Origin: Cerasicoccus sp. TK19100
GTDB taxonomy: Bacteria; Verrucomicrobiota; Verrucomicrobiia; Opitutales; Cerasicoccaceae
DNA length: 64,000 bases
Direction: 5' to 3'
Assembly (NCBI RefSeq): GCF_027257155.1
Contig: NZ_JAPWDU010000001.1
Span: forward strand, 1 to 64,000
The notes beneath the pieces were generated by a model. That model did no database searches, was not told the origin of the DNA, and saw only the letters and a list, made by a program, of their open reading frames with translations. Shown here one piece after another: positions 52,001 through 60,085 of this stretch. Positions within the stretch are counted from its first letter, which is position 1; every line of letters starts with the position of its first letter. The position numbers and the translations under genes are program-made.

Positions 52001-52031
52001 GTTTACGGAAGGGGGCCAGGTCGAAGCTCAT
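49011..52031 (-). CDS. Glycoside hydrolase, GH106-like (alpha-L-rhamnosidase type)
   Basis: 1006 aa. The start has the family opening FRGAPFWALNHDLTDHDRLREQIDAFAEMGMGGYHLHVR and LSYLYDEDTWPSGFGGG; a central catalytic region includes PSIFTDEPSIGF; the C-terminal third is beta-sandwich (DYALRCPTFAGHLLRIWVDGKDRG). No signal peptide is visible, so it is probably cytoplasmic and acts on imported oligosaccharides. Family members I know cleave rhamnose or related sugars; the exact substrate is uncertain. A LacI regulator is about 940 bp away. The 17-bp palindrome copy (49684-49700) is in frame, encoding TLHCK. Confidence 0.82.
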   Translation of the reverse strand: MSFDLAPFRKPPVQFRGAPFWALNHDLTDHDRLREQIDAFAEMGMGGYHLHVRFGLKTPYMSEDFLDAIKAAREHGASKGMLSYLYDEDTWPSGFGGGVVTRELTHRQNWMEITKGRPAQPDSKYRSPVCAYRIEQDAQGYLLGSKRIDYADGRDDDWFLTHVIQEDMDRHNGGSHLDMLSPAATQAFIEHTHEAYLKAFGGKFPADIPSIFTDEPSIGFNTNLPNPFSGKGSLAWTGDLPDTFREAWGAELLDILPEFFWPTPDGPSPWRWRLWDHLSERFAEAYSDQLGAWCEKHGIASTGHMLNEDNLPGQVNSLGECMRHYRGFQLPGIDILCDDYKPATAKQAVSVARQDGRPTVMSELYGVTNWDFDFAGHKTQGDWQAALGINLRIPHLAWLSMEGRSKLDYPAAIGPQSPWYQEYRLVEDHFSRVGCALSAGKALVRIGYIHPAESIWLCHGVRSLEDFTRNQHEVRFQQTTNWLLESCFDFDYIAESLLPTQERETEAAQLQVGEMAYDVILLANLDSIRQSTLDSLKRFTERGGMVLILGSLPGFVNGEKSSAAKDILCDAKLISNDVLSLREALEPWREIAVHTVTDGQPINSINHQIRQVGEERIVYCCNRQKKRLQKRPWPIPITEATIRLKGHWQVRELDTSTGEEVDCAYSQQGRWTLVPWDFQPQSHRLLRLSPGFGEHKLPTPQWDYLHDLPEPQSVTTEEPNCLLLDMPEWRVDDEPRQPAQDSRMTQMQLADRFHWPEMRQPYSITDLGERHRVTRRFTLHCKVDITNARLMCERLAESKLTLDGKVLVPKATGWWVDRDLPTMELPTLSAGDHILEIEQELHAVERYLEWCYLLGDFAVEIRGAHAFLTNNEKLFWGNVASQGLPFYGGNLDYTCEIDIAEAGDYALRCPTFAGHLLRIWVDGKDRGPVPFAPYRATLGTLSAGKHTVRIRCYGNRHNTFGAVHNNLPEYDWFGPPAWQVQNECHNRIWQLKPTGILRAPMIERRG
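49684..49700. repeat. 17-bp palindrome ACTTTGCAATGCAAAGT, copy 2
   Basis: Exact match to the copy at 18106, here inside the glycoside hydrolase reading frame. A looser copy (three mismatches) is in the same gene at 50315-50331. Confidence 0.85.
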
Positions 52032-52113
52032 GACGATGGGGGTTATTGCATCAGCATATCGCTTTATGTCAGGTATAAAATGCTGACGCTGGGAGTGTTA
52101 TTTCCTGTAGGCA

Positions 52114-52155
52114 AAAAATAACAGCAGACGCCACCCAGGCGTTTGCTGTTATGAG
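52114..52155 (-). terminator. Rho-independent terminator of the PEP-CTERM gene
   Basis: Stem ATAACAGCA-ACGCC / GGCGT-TGCTGTTAT, about 15 bp with one mismatch and a five-base loop, followed by six T on the minus strand, 25 bp past the stop. Confidence 0.92.
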
Positions 52156-52179
52156 AAAAAACGATTTGCGCTCGTGCGT

Positions 52180-52860
52180 TTAGCGGCGGCGCTTGATCCA
52201 GCAGAGGCCAAGCAGGGCCATGGCACCAAGGCCTGCGGCGTAGTGGCCTGGCTCTGGGATGACCGATACATTGCCGTTCAGCACTACGTTGTCGACTCGC
52301 ACGTTGTTGCTGTTGGTCGAGTTCGTATCATCCGAATAGGAAATGCGGAAAGTGATCGAGGACAGTCCCTGATACTCGGGGGCGCTGAGCGAAATAGCTC
52401 CGCTGCTGATGGTTTGGGTGCTGTTTTCGACAATGGTGTTGCCCTCGCTAAACAGAATTGCCTGAGTGCTGCCAAATCCGTCAACGCTGGACTGCAAATA
52501 CACATTGTAAGCAATGGCTCCGCCGGCGTTCTTATACATGCCGTAGTTAAAGCCAACGGAGCTAAGATCGAGCTGAAAACCAGGGTCGGCATTCACCGTA
52601 AAGGTAAAGTAGCTATCACCGTCCAAGGCTTCGGCTTGCGTGCTGCCGGTGGCATTCACGAAGATGTAAGCGGCATCGCTACTGGACGAAATGGCACCGC
52701 GGCCCGCCGGGTCGGTGATTACTTCAAAGTCCAGCGCATTGGCGTTGCTGGTGATCGTGGTTGGCGCGGCCGCGCCACCGTCAAAATCATAGGTGACTAT
52801 CTGGACTTGTGCCGCTGCGGTGGTAGCCGCAAGGATTGCAAATGGGATCGTGAGTTTCAT
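52180..52860 (-). CDS. PEP-CTERM sorting domain protein
   Basis: 226 aa. Signal peptide (MKLTIPFAILAATTAAAQ), a beta-sandwich middle (GFQLDLSSVGFNYGMYKNAGGAIAYNVYLQSSVDGF) and a C-terminal IPEPGHYAAGLG, hydrophobic helix and KRRR. Exosortase-processed surface protein. It is divergent from a LacI regulator about 108 bp away, so it is a likely target of that regulator. Confidence 0.9.
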   Translation of the reverse strand: MKLTIPFAILAATTAAAQVQIVTYDFDGGAAAPTTITSNANALDFEVITDPAGRGAISSSSDAAYIFVNATGSTQAEALDGDSYFTFTVNADPGFQLDLSSVGFNYGMYKNAGGAIAYNVYLQSSVDGFGSTQAILFSEGNTIVENSTQTISSGAISLSAPEYQGLSSITFRISYSDDTNSTNSNNVRVDNVVLNGNVSVIPEPGHYAAGLGAMALLGLCWIKRRR

Positions 52861-52951
52861 GGACTGATCGAGGTTATTGGGTTGTTGAATGGGGTGAGTG
52901 AACTTTGCGATTACTTTAGCTATTGAAAACGCTGGCGCAAATCGGCAGAAA

Positions 52952-52965
52952 TGTAATCGATTACA
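52952..52965. promoter_or_regulatory. Perfect palindromic operator TGTAATCGATTACA
   Basis: A 14-bp palindrome with a central CG, as in LacI-family operators, 3 bp before the ATG of the LacI-type gene and within the divergent promoter region shared with the PEP-CTERM gene. It points to autoregulation. Confidence 0.75.
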
Positions 52966-52968
52966 ATT

Positions 52969-54033
52969 ATGGCGGGCTCACGCAAAAATACCGAGGATCA
53001 ATCTGGGCGGTTAACCGTTCAGGAGGTCGCGCGTGAGGCTGGCGTGAGCACGGCGACGGTTTCGAGAGTCACCTCCGGGCAGGGCAGCGTTTCGGCAAAA
53101 ACGCGGCAAAAGGTGGAGGCCGCGATTGAGCGTTTGGGGTATCGGCCGGACTTGACCGCTGCCTCGCTCCGGCAAAGCGGGGCACGTCGAAACCATAGCC
53201 TGGTTAAGGTGGCGGTGCTCACGAATTACCAACGCTATGCGCCTTACAAAACACCCGCCGTTCGTGCGACGGTAGAAGCTGGCAAACTGCGGGGGTTCCA
53301 AGTCGAGCATTTTGATCTGACGCATGACGGCCCCGCTGAAAGCCTGCTGAACAAGCTCTACAATCGAGGCTACGACGCGCTGATTTTTGAAGCGTTGTCC
53401 TGGGAAACTTCGCTGGACGTGGAGGCGCTGTCGCGGTTTGCCTTGGTGAGCTATGATCGGCGGGTGCAGGAATTTCCCTGCCACATCGTGCGCTACGACA
53501 TCACTGAGGTGCTTGAGCGAACGTGGGATATGCTGACTGAGCGAGGCTATCAGCGGATCGGCTTGATCAAGGCTCGATTCGATCACACTCACCCGGACGA
53601 GCGGGTGATGGGCGAAGTCTCAGCCGGCTTGCTCGAGGGTGTGCCAAGCGAGCGCCGCATCCCTTTGTTCAGCGATGTGTCGCTAGAGAAGCAAGCGCGT
53701 AGCGCATCCTTTTTGCGTTGGTTAAAGAAGTATCAACCGGATGTTGTTGTGGGGTATGGTTCATGGCATTTGGACTGGTTGGCCGCTCGCGGCTTATCAG
53801 TCCCGGAGGATGTGGCGTTCGTGACGCTGCAAGATGCCGAGGCTCCGGTGTGTGGTTGGCGTGCGAGTATGCAGGTGATGGCCGACCACGCGCTTGATTT
53901 GATCGAGCAAATGCTGCGGCGCGGCATTCGGGGCCCGCATAAGAATTATTTGGAGACGATCATTCGCCCCGAGTGGGTGGATGGGGAAACTTTGCAGGAC
54001 AAAGTTAAGGCCGCGCCGTCGCCACCTGTTTAA
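52969..54033 (+). CDS. LacI-family transcriptional regulator
   Basis: 354 aa. HTH at about 15-65 (LTVQEVAREAGVSTATVSRVTSGQGSVSAKTRQKVEAAIERLGYRPD) with the hinge AASLRQSG, then a sugar-binding-type effector domain ending in ASMQVMADHALDLIEQML. A perfect palindrome lies just before the start codon. Flanked by a PEP-CTERM gene and the GH106-like hydrolase, it may sense the sugar released by that enzyme. Its 3' end overlaps convergent ksgA by 4 bp. Confidence 0.92.
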   Translation: MAGSRKNTEDQSGRLTVQEVAREAGVSTATVSRVTSGQGSVSAKTRQKVEAAIERLGYRPDLTAASLRQSGARRNHSLVKVAVLTNYQRYAPYKTPAVRATVEAGKLRGFQVEHFDLTHDGPAESLLNKLYNRGYDALIFEALSWETSLDVEALSRFALVSYDRRVQEFPCHIVRYDITEVLERTWDMLTERGYQRIGLIKARFDHTHPDERVMGEVSAGLLEGVPSERRIPLFSDVSLEKQARSASFLRWLKKYQPDVVVGYGSWHLDWLAARGLSVPEDVAFVTLQDAEAPVCGWRASMQVMADHALDLIEQMLRRGIRGPHKNYLETIIRPEWVDGETLQDKVKAAPSPPV

Positions 54034-54863
54034 TCCTGAGCCAGACTTGGTAATTTTCGCCAGCCTTCAAGCGGTATGGCCTCAGGGCGAGTTGTCTCGG
54101 GGATCTCCATTTGCGCGAGTTCGGCGAGCCAGGGCTTTAGCTCGTTGCTGCGGGGGTGCTTGTTCACCAGGCTGCCGATCTGCTTGCGGCGCTGGGTAAA
54201 AATGCTGCGGATGGTTTCGCGTTGCGCGCGGTTGAAATGAAACGCATCGGGCAGCCGCTCCAAATGAAGCAATGTGGAGTCGACATCCGGTGCCGGGTAA
54301 AAACATTGCCGCGATACTTTATGCCCGGGTTTACGCTGGTAGGCCGCCTCGATAAAAATAGATATCGCGCCGTAGTTCTTTTGTCCGGGCGCGGCGGTAA
54401 AGCGGTCGGCGGCTTCTTTTTGCAGCATCAGCACCATGCAGTCGGGCAGGGGACCGGCGAGGACCTTTTCCATCCAGGGAGTGGAGATCGCGTAGGGTAA
54501 GTTGGCGACGATCTTGAAATTACTTTGCAATGCAAAGTCTGCGCGCGGGTGGTCCACGGCGTCGCCATGCAGTAGGTGGAATTGCTCCGGGTTTTCCTGG
54601 GCGAGTGTCGCGTCGAGGTTGGCATGCAGACGCTGGTCAAACTCGACCGCCCACACTTCGGCACCGGCAGCCAACAGCGCGGCAGATAGGGTGCCGAGCC
54701 CGGGCCCGACCTCGACGACTTTGTCGCCGGCTTGGACGTTAGCCAGCTCCAGGGACTTGCGCACGATGTTGCCATCGACCAGAAAGTTCTGGCCGAGGCG
54801 TTTATTGGGCCGATGCCCGAGGCTTTCGAGCAGGGTGCGCGTTTCTGAAGGCGACAATGGCAT
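54030..54863 (-). CDS. ksgA: 16S rRNA dimethyladenosine transferase
   Basis: 277 aa from the Met of MPLSPSETRTLLESLG; the frame begins 7 codons earlier. SAM-dependent methyltransferase that dimethylates two adenines at the 3' end of 16S rRNA. Motifs: KRLGQNFLVDGNI, SAM site VVEVGPGLGTLSAAL and catalytic VANLPYAIST. Copy 3 of the 17-bp palindrome encodes FALQS just before the NLPY motif, in a linker that varies in the family. Confidence 0.95.
   Translation of the reverse strand: MPLSPSETRTLLESLGHRPNKRLGQNFLVDGNIVRKSLELANVQAGDKVVEVGPGLGTLSAALLAAGAEVWAVEFDQRLHANLDATLAQENPEQFHLLHGDAVDHPRADFALQSNFKIVANLPYAISTPWMEKVLAGPLPDCMVLMLQKEAADRFTAAPGQKNYGAISIFIEAAYQRKPGHKVSRQCFYPAPDVDSTLLHLERLPDAFHFNRAQRETIRSIFTQRRKQIGSLVNKHPRSNELKPWLAELAQMEIPETTRPEAIPLEGWRKLPSLAQD
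54522..54538. repeat. 17-bp palindrome ACTTTGCAATGCAAAGT, copy 3
   Basis: Exact copy of the palindrome at 18106 and 49684, inside the ksgA reading frame. Confidence 0.85.
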
Positions 54864-54910
54864 GACGGCATTCAGCAGCGCCACGCCATGTCAGGCGAGC
54901 ATTTTTCTGT

Positions 54911-56662
54911 TTAGGCTGTCACCGCGTTACACAACGGCTTTGCAAAATTGCAGAGCGGGATCTTGGCGTTGTCGTGGTATTCGTTGCGCTCGTAGAAGGT
55001 GGGCGGTTCGTAGGTCCAGCCGCTGGCCAACCGCTTGGCCTCTGCTTTAATCAGGTGGGAAACATACGGGCTGGCCAAGCCGGACAAGCGCGCCTTCAAC
55101 CCAAACGTATCCTGCAAATCCTTGAGCAAGGCGCGCAGGCGATCCTGCACCTCGACATTGCCCTTGAAGTGCTTGATCGCCGCCTTGATGACGGGCGGGT
55201 AAGTCGTGGCCAGGCTGGAGGCCTCCTGCTTGAAACGGCGCACGATGCGCTGGTCTGCGTGCTCGGCGTAGCGCTTCCAGCCCGCCAGTGTGGTGCGCGC
55301 GATGCGCAGGATGCTCGGGCCGTTGACAGCGAAGTCGTGGTTAAATGCGCGGATGACCCAGTCTCCTTCCGAGCCGGCGGGGATGCTTGGGTGGTGGTAA
55401 TTGAACTCCAGTTGCCCGTGGATATCAGCCGGATTGAACGTGCTCTCGTCCTTCATGCGGCCTTCGCTGGTGAGCTGGCGGTGAAGCGCGGTGCCGGGGA
55501 TCGGCGTGTAGAGCATGAACTGGTGGAAGTCCGTATCGTGCGCGGCGGCGTAGTCGAGGGCGGCGGGCAGGTTTTCCGGGGTGTGTTCTTCCAGACCGAT
55601 GATGGTCGACCCCAGGACGCGGATGCCGTGCGACTGCAGCTCTTTGACGAGCTCGAAGGTGTCGATGCCCTTGGTCTTTTTATACTGGCTGTTGCGCCCT
55701 TCGATGCCCATCCATACCCAGCTGATGCCGAGGCGCACGAGCTGCTCGATCTTGTAGCTGCGCAGGATGTTCGCCGAGGCAAAGACGTACAGTGACCACG
55801 CCTTGTCGTGCTCTTCGATCAGCTCCAGCAGTCGCAGTGCGCGCTTGCGGTGAAAGAGGAAATTCTCGTCCATCACGAAGAAACTATTCGTCTGCAAGCG
55901 CTCGGAAAGCTGGCTCATGATGGCGAATAATTCATCGCCCTGATTGTAGAAATTGATGAACTTGCCCTTGCCGCCAAACATGGCCGACGTAGAGCAGAAA
56001 TTACAGCCGAGCGGACAACCGACTGAGGGTATCAGGGTCGCGGCGGTGTCGCCCGGCTTGGGGTTTAAACTCAATCCCGCAGTGCGTGCGCCGAAGCCGG
56101 ATAAGGTCGCAGGGTGGTTGACGGGGCGGTCGGGATCTTCGCCCAGGTATTCGCGGAACCAGCGCACGCCGTCACCACGGGAAATCAAGTCGGCGTCTAC
56201 ACGCTTGCGCAAATCCGGGATGTTGGAAATGTGCCCGCCGATGACGATGGTCGCCTTGGGCTGATGCTTCCGGATCAGCTTGCACATGTGTTTTACCTTG
56301 AGGATATTTGGTGTGATCGCGGTGATGCCGATCACGTCGTATTCGTTGTTTTTGATCTCTTCGATAAAGCGATCCTGGACTGGGAAATCCAGCAGTGTGC
56401 ACGGTGCCTGGATGTTCGCCTGGATGATCATGATGCCCCAGCTGCGGTGAAACATGCGCAGCGAAAATGGCCCCTGCGTGCGCGTTACCTGGTTGTGGTA
56501 AAGCTCCATCGGGTTCAGCTTGCGGCTGCCGTATTCGTCGTCCTGCGCGTAGGGCCCGAAGACGGAGGTTAAAAGGATTCGCGCTTTGCCGCCGAGCGGG
56601 TGACGCGGAGTGGGAATGAGCGGCTTACGCGGCTCTTGAGAAATTGCTGCTAATGTTGGCAT
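54911..56662 (-). CDS. B12-binding-domain radical SAM protein
   Basis: 583 aa from the Met of MPTLAAISQEP; the longest frame adds 33 residues. An N-terminal cobalamin-binding-like Rossmann domain (about 75-195: DVIGITAITPNILKVKHMCKLI…ATIVIGGHISN) precedes the radical SAM core with the 4Fe-4S motif CPLGCNFC, followed by FVMDENFLFHRKRALRLLELI. The C-terminal ~180 residues are specific to this subgroup. It probably catalyses a radical methylation or rearrangement on a lipid or secondary metabolite; the substrate is unknown. It is upstream of ksgA on the same strand by about 48 bp. Confidence 0.88.
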   Translation of the reverse strand: MPTLAAISQEPRKPLIPTPRHPLGGKARILLTSVFGPYAQDDEYGSRKLNPMELYHNQVTRTQGPFSLRMFHRSWGIMIIQANIQAPCTLLDFPVQDRFIEEIKNNEYDVIGITAITPNILKVKHMCKLIRKHQPKATIVIGGHISNIPDLRKRVDADLISRGDGVRWFREYLGEDPDRPVNHPATLSGFGARTAGLSLNPKPGDTAATLIPSVGCPLGCNFCSTSAMFGGKGKFINFYNQGDELFAIMSQLSERLQTNSFFVMDENFLFHRKRALRLLELIEEHDKAWSLYVFASANILRSYKIEQLVRLGISWVWMGIEGRNSQYKKTKGIDTFELVKELQSHGIRVLGSTIIGLEEHTPENLPAALDYAAAHDTDFHQFMLYTPIPGTALHRQLTSEGRMKDESTFNPADIHGQLEFNYHHPSIPAGSEGDWVIRAFNHDFAVNGPSILRIARTTLAGWKRYAEHADQRIVRRFKQEASSLATTYPPVIKAAIKHFKGNVEVQDRLRALLKDLQDTFGLKARLSGLASPYVSHLIKAEAKRLASGWTYEPPTFYERNEYHDNAKIPLCNFAKPLCNAVTA

Positions 56663-56815
56663 GAGAGCCTCAGCAATAAGCCTCCTGCCGGGAAATCCCA
56701 TGATAAACCCAGGGAGGCCAACGGATAGAAGCAGCCGTTGCGCGCCCTGCAAGCTCCGCAACTAATTATTCACCAGGTGTACTTTTCAGCAGGGCTGATC
56801 GCGGTCAGTAGGAAA

Positions 56816-56890
56816 GGTAGGGCGCAGTCTCCTGACAAGCCGCCAGCATCCTGCTGGACCGTCAGATTTGCCATTGGCAAATGCAACCAC
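56816..56890. repeat. Intergenic repeat related to the valS insertion and to the window start
   Basis: The left 29 bp match the left arm of the valS element (4144) with two mismatches. The rest, read on the opposite strand, matches blocks of 183-262 (GCATTTGCC…GGCAAATCT…CGGTCCAG, then GCAGGATGCTG.CGGCGG). It contains the palindrome ATTTGCC/GGCAAAT. Confidence 0.75.
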
Positions 56891-56909
56891 TCCTCTGGGC
56901 GGCCTAAGG

Positions 56910-57701
56910 CTAAGCCGAATGAAACTCCTCCACCAGCTCAGTCGGATCGTCCTGTTTCATCAGGGCCTCGCCGACGAGAATCGCTTTGGCACCGCAAGCT
57001 CGGGCGCGTGCTGCGTCGTCGCCGCTGAAGATGCCGCTTTCGCTGACGGGGATGACGTCGTCGGGCATTTGCGGAATGATCTTTTCAGAGATGCCGATAT
57101 CGGTCACAAAACGGCTGAGATCGCGGTTGTTCACGCCGACAATCTTTGGGCTGAACTCGAGCGCGCGGTCCAGCTCGCGTTCGGTGTGGACCTCAAACAG
57201 TGCGTCTAGTCCCGCGGCTTGGGCGGCGTCGTAAAGGCGGTCGATCTCGTCGTCTTCCAGCGCGCGGACGATGATTAAAATGCACTTCGCGCCGGCCTCG
57301 GCGGCTTCGACAATCTGCACCGGGTGGATGAAGAAATCCTTGCGCAGGCAGGGGATGTCGCGGCGGTGGTCGCTGAGGAAATCCGTGACGTTGCACAGGT
57401 CTTGCAGGCTGCCGCCAAAGTATTTTTCATCGGTCAGCACGGAGAGGCAGTCGACCTCGGCGTTGTGATACTTGCGGGCTTGCTCGGTGGCGTCGGGCAG
57501 CTCAGCGATTTGCCCAGCCGACGGCGAGCGCCGCTTAATCTCCGCAATCACGGCCAGCCCTTTTGGCGCGAGCAGTGCCTCCGCAAAGGTCTTGCCGGTG
57601 TGGTTGCGCGCCAGGCGGCTAAGCTCGCTCTCGCGCACCGGGCGGATGCGGTGTTCCATTTCGAGGCGCTTGTGCGCCATGATCTCGGCAAGTTTGTCCA
57701 T
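56910..57701 (-). CDS. trpC: Indole-3-glycerol phosphate synthase
   Basis: 263 aa TIM-barrel enzyme of tryptophan synthesis that closes the indole ring of CdRP. Catalytic pieces: EIKRRSPS, CLRKDFFIHPVQI, EVHTERELDRAL, VGVNNRDLSRF and SESGIFSGDD. The length is standard. No other trp gene is next to it; an EI24-type membrane protein gene lies 54 bp upstream on the same strand. Confidence 0.96.
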   Translation of the reverse strand: MDKLAEIMAHKRLEMEHRIRPVRESELSRLARNHTGKTFAEALLAPKGLAVIAEIKRRSPSAGQIAELPDATEQARKYHNAEVDCLSVLTDEKYFGGSLQDLCNVTDFLSDHRRDIPCLRKDFFIHPVQIVEAAEAGAKCILIIVRALEDDEIDRLYDAAQAAGLDALFEVHTERELDRALEFSPKIVGVNNRDLSRFVTDIGISEKIIPQMPDDVIPVSESGIFSGDDAARARACGAKAILVGEALMKQDDPTELVEEFHSA

Positions 57702-57755
57702 GATGAAAACCTGCGAATGAAACGCATTCCCGTGCCGCTGGCAAGGCGGGAGGCG

Positions 57756-58535
57756 CTACTTTTCGCCGATCGTTTCTGGTGCCGTGGCAGGCGCGGCAGT
57801 GTTGTCGTTATCGATCCGGATGCCGTAGAGCACCCCGGCGACCACGGAATACGTCGGGCCAACGAACCAGCCGACGACCGGAATGGCCTGGATCAGCAGC
57901 CCGAGCATGGCGAAAATCGCCGAGCCCGCAAAGTGCTGCCGGATGGCGCGAAAGGACTCTCTTGGCGTGTAGCCCGCGCGGTCCATATACGGGTCGATGT
58001 AGGAGACGCCGCTGAGAAACATCTGAATGGGAAACTGAATGACCATGCCGAGCAACACACCCACCAGCGGCATAAAGCCGAGCGCGACGCTCGCCAGCAG
58101 CACGCCAATTGACGCGGAAAAGGTCCAGATAAACATCAGCAGCGGGCGCTGGATGGACTCCCACAGCGTGCGCTCGGTTTCCATGACTTTGCCCTGTTCC
58201 GCGCGCTCGATCTTGGTCGAAAGCGTGTCGAGAAACGGCCCGTAGCAAATCAGGACCAAGCCGCGAAACGCCACATACAGTGGCCCTGAAAACTGGACCA
58301 CCAGCAGCAGCCAAAAAATCGCCCGCAGCCAGGCCGGCAGTTGCTCTTCGCCAAAGAAGAAGGCTTCAACCTCGCTGAACAACCAATTACCCATCGCCAG
58401 GTAGCCCACAAACAGCAGCACCGTCAGCGCTATGGAGATCAACACTGGCCAAACTAGTATTTTCCAGAACTGCATTTTCCAGAGCAACTGGTGAGCCCGC
58501 CGATAGGCAGCAATGGGATGGCGAATGCATTTCAT
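57756..58535 (-). CDS. EI24/CysZ-like membrane protein
   Basis: 259 aa with about four to five hydrophobic segments (about 25-50, 75-100, 130-185, 210-235). The layout and the opening AYRRAHQLLWKMQFWKILVWPVLIS fit the EI24 domain family, which includes the sulfate permease CysZ. No sulfur-assimilation genes are nearby, so transport of sulfate is uncertain. It is upstream of trpC, perhaps co-transcribed, and is divergent from the LarA-type gene. Confidence 0.82.
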   Translation of the reverse strand: MKCIRHPIAAYRRAHQLLWKMQFWKILVWPVLISIALTVLLFVGYLAMGNWLFSEVEAFFFGEEQLPAWLRAIFWLLLVVQFSGPLYVAFRGLVLICYGPFLDTLSTKIERAEQGKVMETERTLWESIQRPLLMFIWTFSASIGVLLASVALGFMPLVGVLLGMVIQFPIQMFLSGVSYIDPYMDRAGYTPRESFRAIRQHFAGSAIFAMLGLLIQAIPVVGWFVGPTYSVVAGVLYGIRIDNDNTAAPATAPETIGEK

Positions 58536-58635
58536 GATAGCGCGGATTCTCGTGTAGATTAGCCGATGTTAATTAGCAAGGCTTTGCGCTTGAAGCGGAT
58601 TGACGCCCATGGACCATGCGATTGAATATTTCGTC

Positions 58636-60021
58636 ATGAATACCCTCCAGCCCGTGCATCTGCCCTTTGGCGCAAAGAATATTGCCCTCAACTTTCCGGA
58701 GAATGTTGAGGTGCTCTCGATGGGGACGCCGGTGGCGCTGGAGAACCCGGGACAAGCCGTACAGGATGCGCTGGACAACGCCATTGGCAGCCCGGGGCTC
58801 GATGCCGTCATTGCGCACAAGAAGTCGCTGGGCAAAGACCCGTCCGCGGTGATCGTGATTTCCGACAACACCCGGCCCGTGCCGTATCGTGGCGAGTCCG
58901 GCATCCTATGGCCGATTGTGGAGCGCTTGCTCAAGCAGGAGGTCCGAGCGGAGAAGATCATGGTGCTCGTCGCCACGGGCATGCACCGCGGGCTAACCAA
59001 GGACGAGATCGGCTGGATGATCGATGCACGTGTGCTCGAGGCCGGTGTGCGCGTGATCAACCACGACTGCCAGGAAACGGAATACCTGACCTACCTCGGC
59101 AAGACCCGGCGCGGCAGCGAGACGTATATCAACCGACGTTACCTCGACGCGGACATCAAGATTTTAACCGGCCTCGTGGAGAGCCATTTCATGGCCGGGG
59201 CCTCGGGCGGGCGTAAGTCGATTTGCCCGGGCATTATCGGGGAGGCGAGCACGTTTGTGTTCCATGGCGCGCCAATGATGGCCGACCCCAACACGACCGA
59301 TCTCAAGCTCGCGGGCAACCCTTGCCACGAGGAGTCGTTTGAAGTCGCGAGCAAGGCCGGGGCGGACTTCATTGTTAACGTCACCCTCGACCACGAGTTT
59401 AACCTGACGGGTGTCTTTGCGGGCCACCTGAAAGATGCACACGAGGCCGCCGTAGAGCATTTAAAAACCTACACCGCTGTGCCGTGGTCCGGCGAATACG
59501 ACGTAGTGCTCACGCACGCGGGCTTCGTCGGCATCAACCACTATCAAGCCGCGAAGGCAGGCACCGTCGCCGCGCGCATCGTCAAGCCCGGCGGGCATGT
59601 GCTGATGGTTGCGGACACGACGGACACAGACGTCGTCGGCAGCCTGGCTTACCGGACGGTGTTGCAGATTCTCAAGCTCAGCGGCCCCGACGCGCTGGAG
59701 CGTACGCTGCTGTCGCCGGACTGGAAATTCATCCCCGAGCAGTGGCAGGTGCAGATGTGGGCGCGGCTCTTTAAGAAGATTCCGCTGGATCACTTTCATT
59801 ACTACAGCCCGCAGTTCACCGAGGCGGATTACCGCGTCTGCGCCGGTGAACGTCTCGCCGCGCTGGCTGACGTGGACACCACCGGCGCTGATCCTGAAAA
59901 ACTGATCCCCGAGCTGTTCAAGAAAGCGCTGGCCAAACTGTTCGCCCGGCACGATGGCGACGAACCCCTCCGCGTGGCTTATCTGAAGGACGGCCCGTAT
60001 GGGATTCCGTTGAAGGATTAA
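58636..60021 (+). CDS. LarA-family nickel-pincer racemase
   Basis: 461 aa from the Met of MNTLQPVHLPFGAKN. Family marks of LarA (DUF2088): SDNTRPVPYRGE, ATGMHRGLTKDEI and SGGRKSICPGIIG, whose Lys is the attachment site of the nickel-pincer cofactor in lactate racemase. It probably racemises or epimerises a 2-hydroxy acid or sugar acid; lactate is not proven. The cofactor genes larB, larC and larE are not in the window, so they must be elsewhere if the enzyme is active. Confidence 0.9.
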   Translation: MNTLQPVHLPFGAKNIALNFPENVEVLSMGTPVALENPGQAVQDALDNAIGSPGLDAVIAHKKSLGKDPSAVIVISDNTRPVPYRGESGILWPIVERLLKQEVRAEKIMVLVATGMHRGLTKDEIGWMIDARVLEAGVRVINHDCQETEYLTYLGKTRRGSETYINRRYLDADIKILTGLVESHFMAGASGGRKSICPGIIGEASTFVFHGAPMMADPNTTDLKLAGNPCHEESFEVASKAGADFIVNVTLDHEFNLTGVFAGHLKDAHEAAVEHLKTYTAVPWSGEYDVVLTHAGFVGINHYQAAKAGTVAARIVKPGGHVLMVADTTDTDVVGSLAYRTVLQILKLSGPDALERTLLSPDWKFIPEQWQVQMWARLFKKIPLDHFHYYSPQFTEADYRVCAGERLAALADVDTTGADPEKLIPELFKKALAKLFARHDGDEPLRVAYLKDGPYGIPLKD

Positions 60022-60085
60022 TATTTGCCCCGTTGGGGCAGCTTGTTGGCAAAGCAATGGGCTGTGAATTTCCTATCAACGCTGG

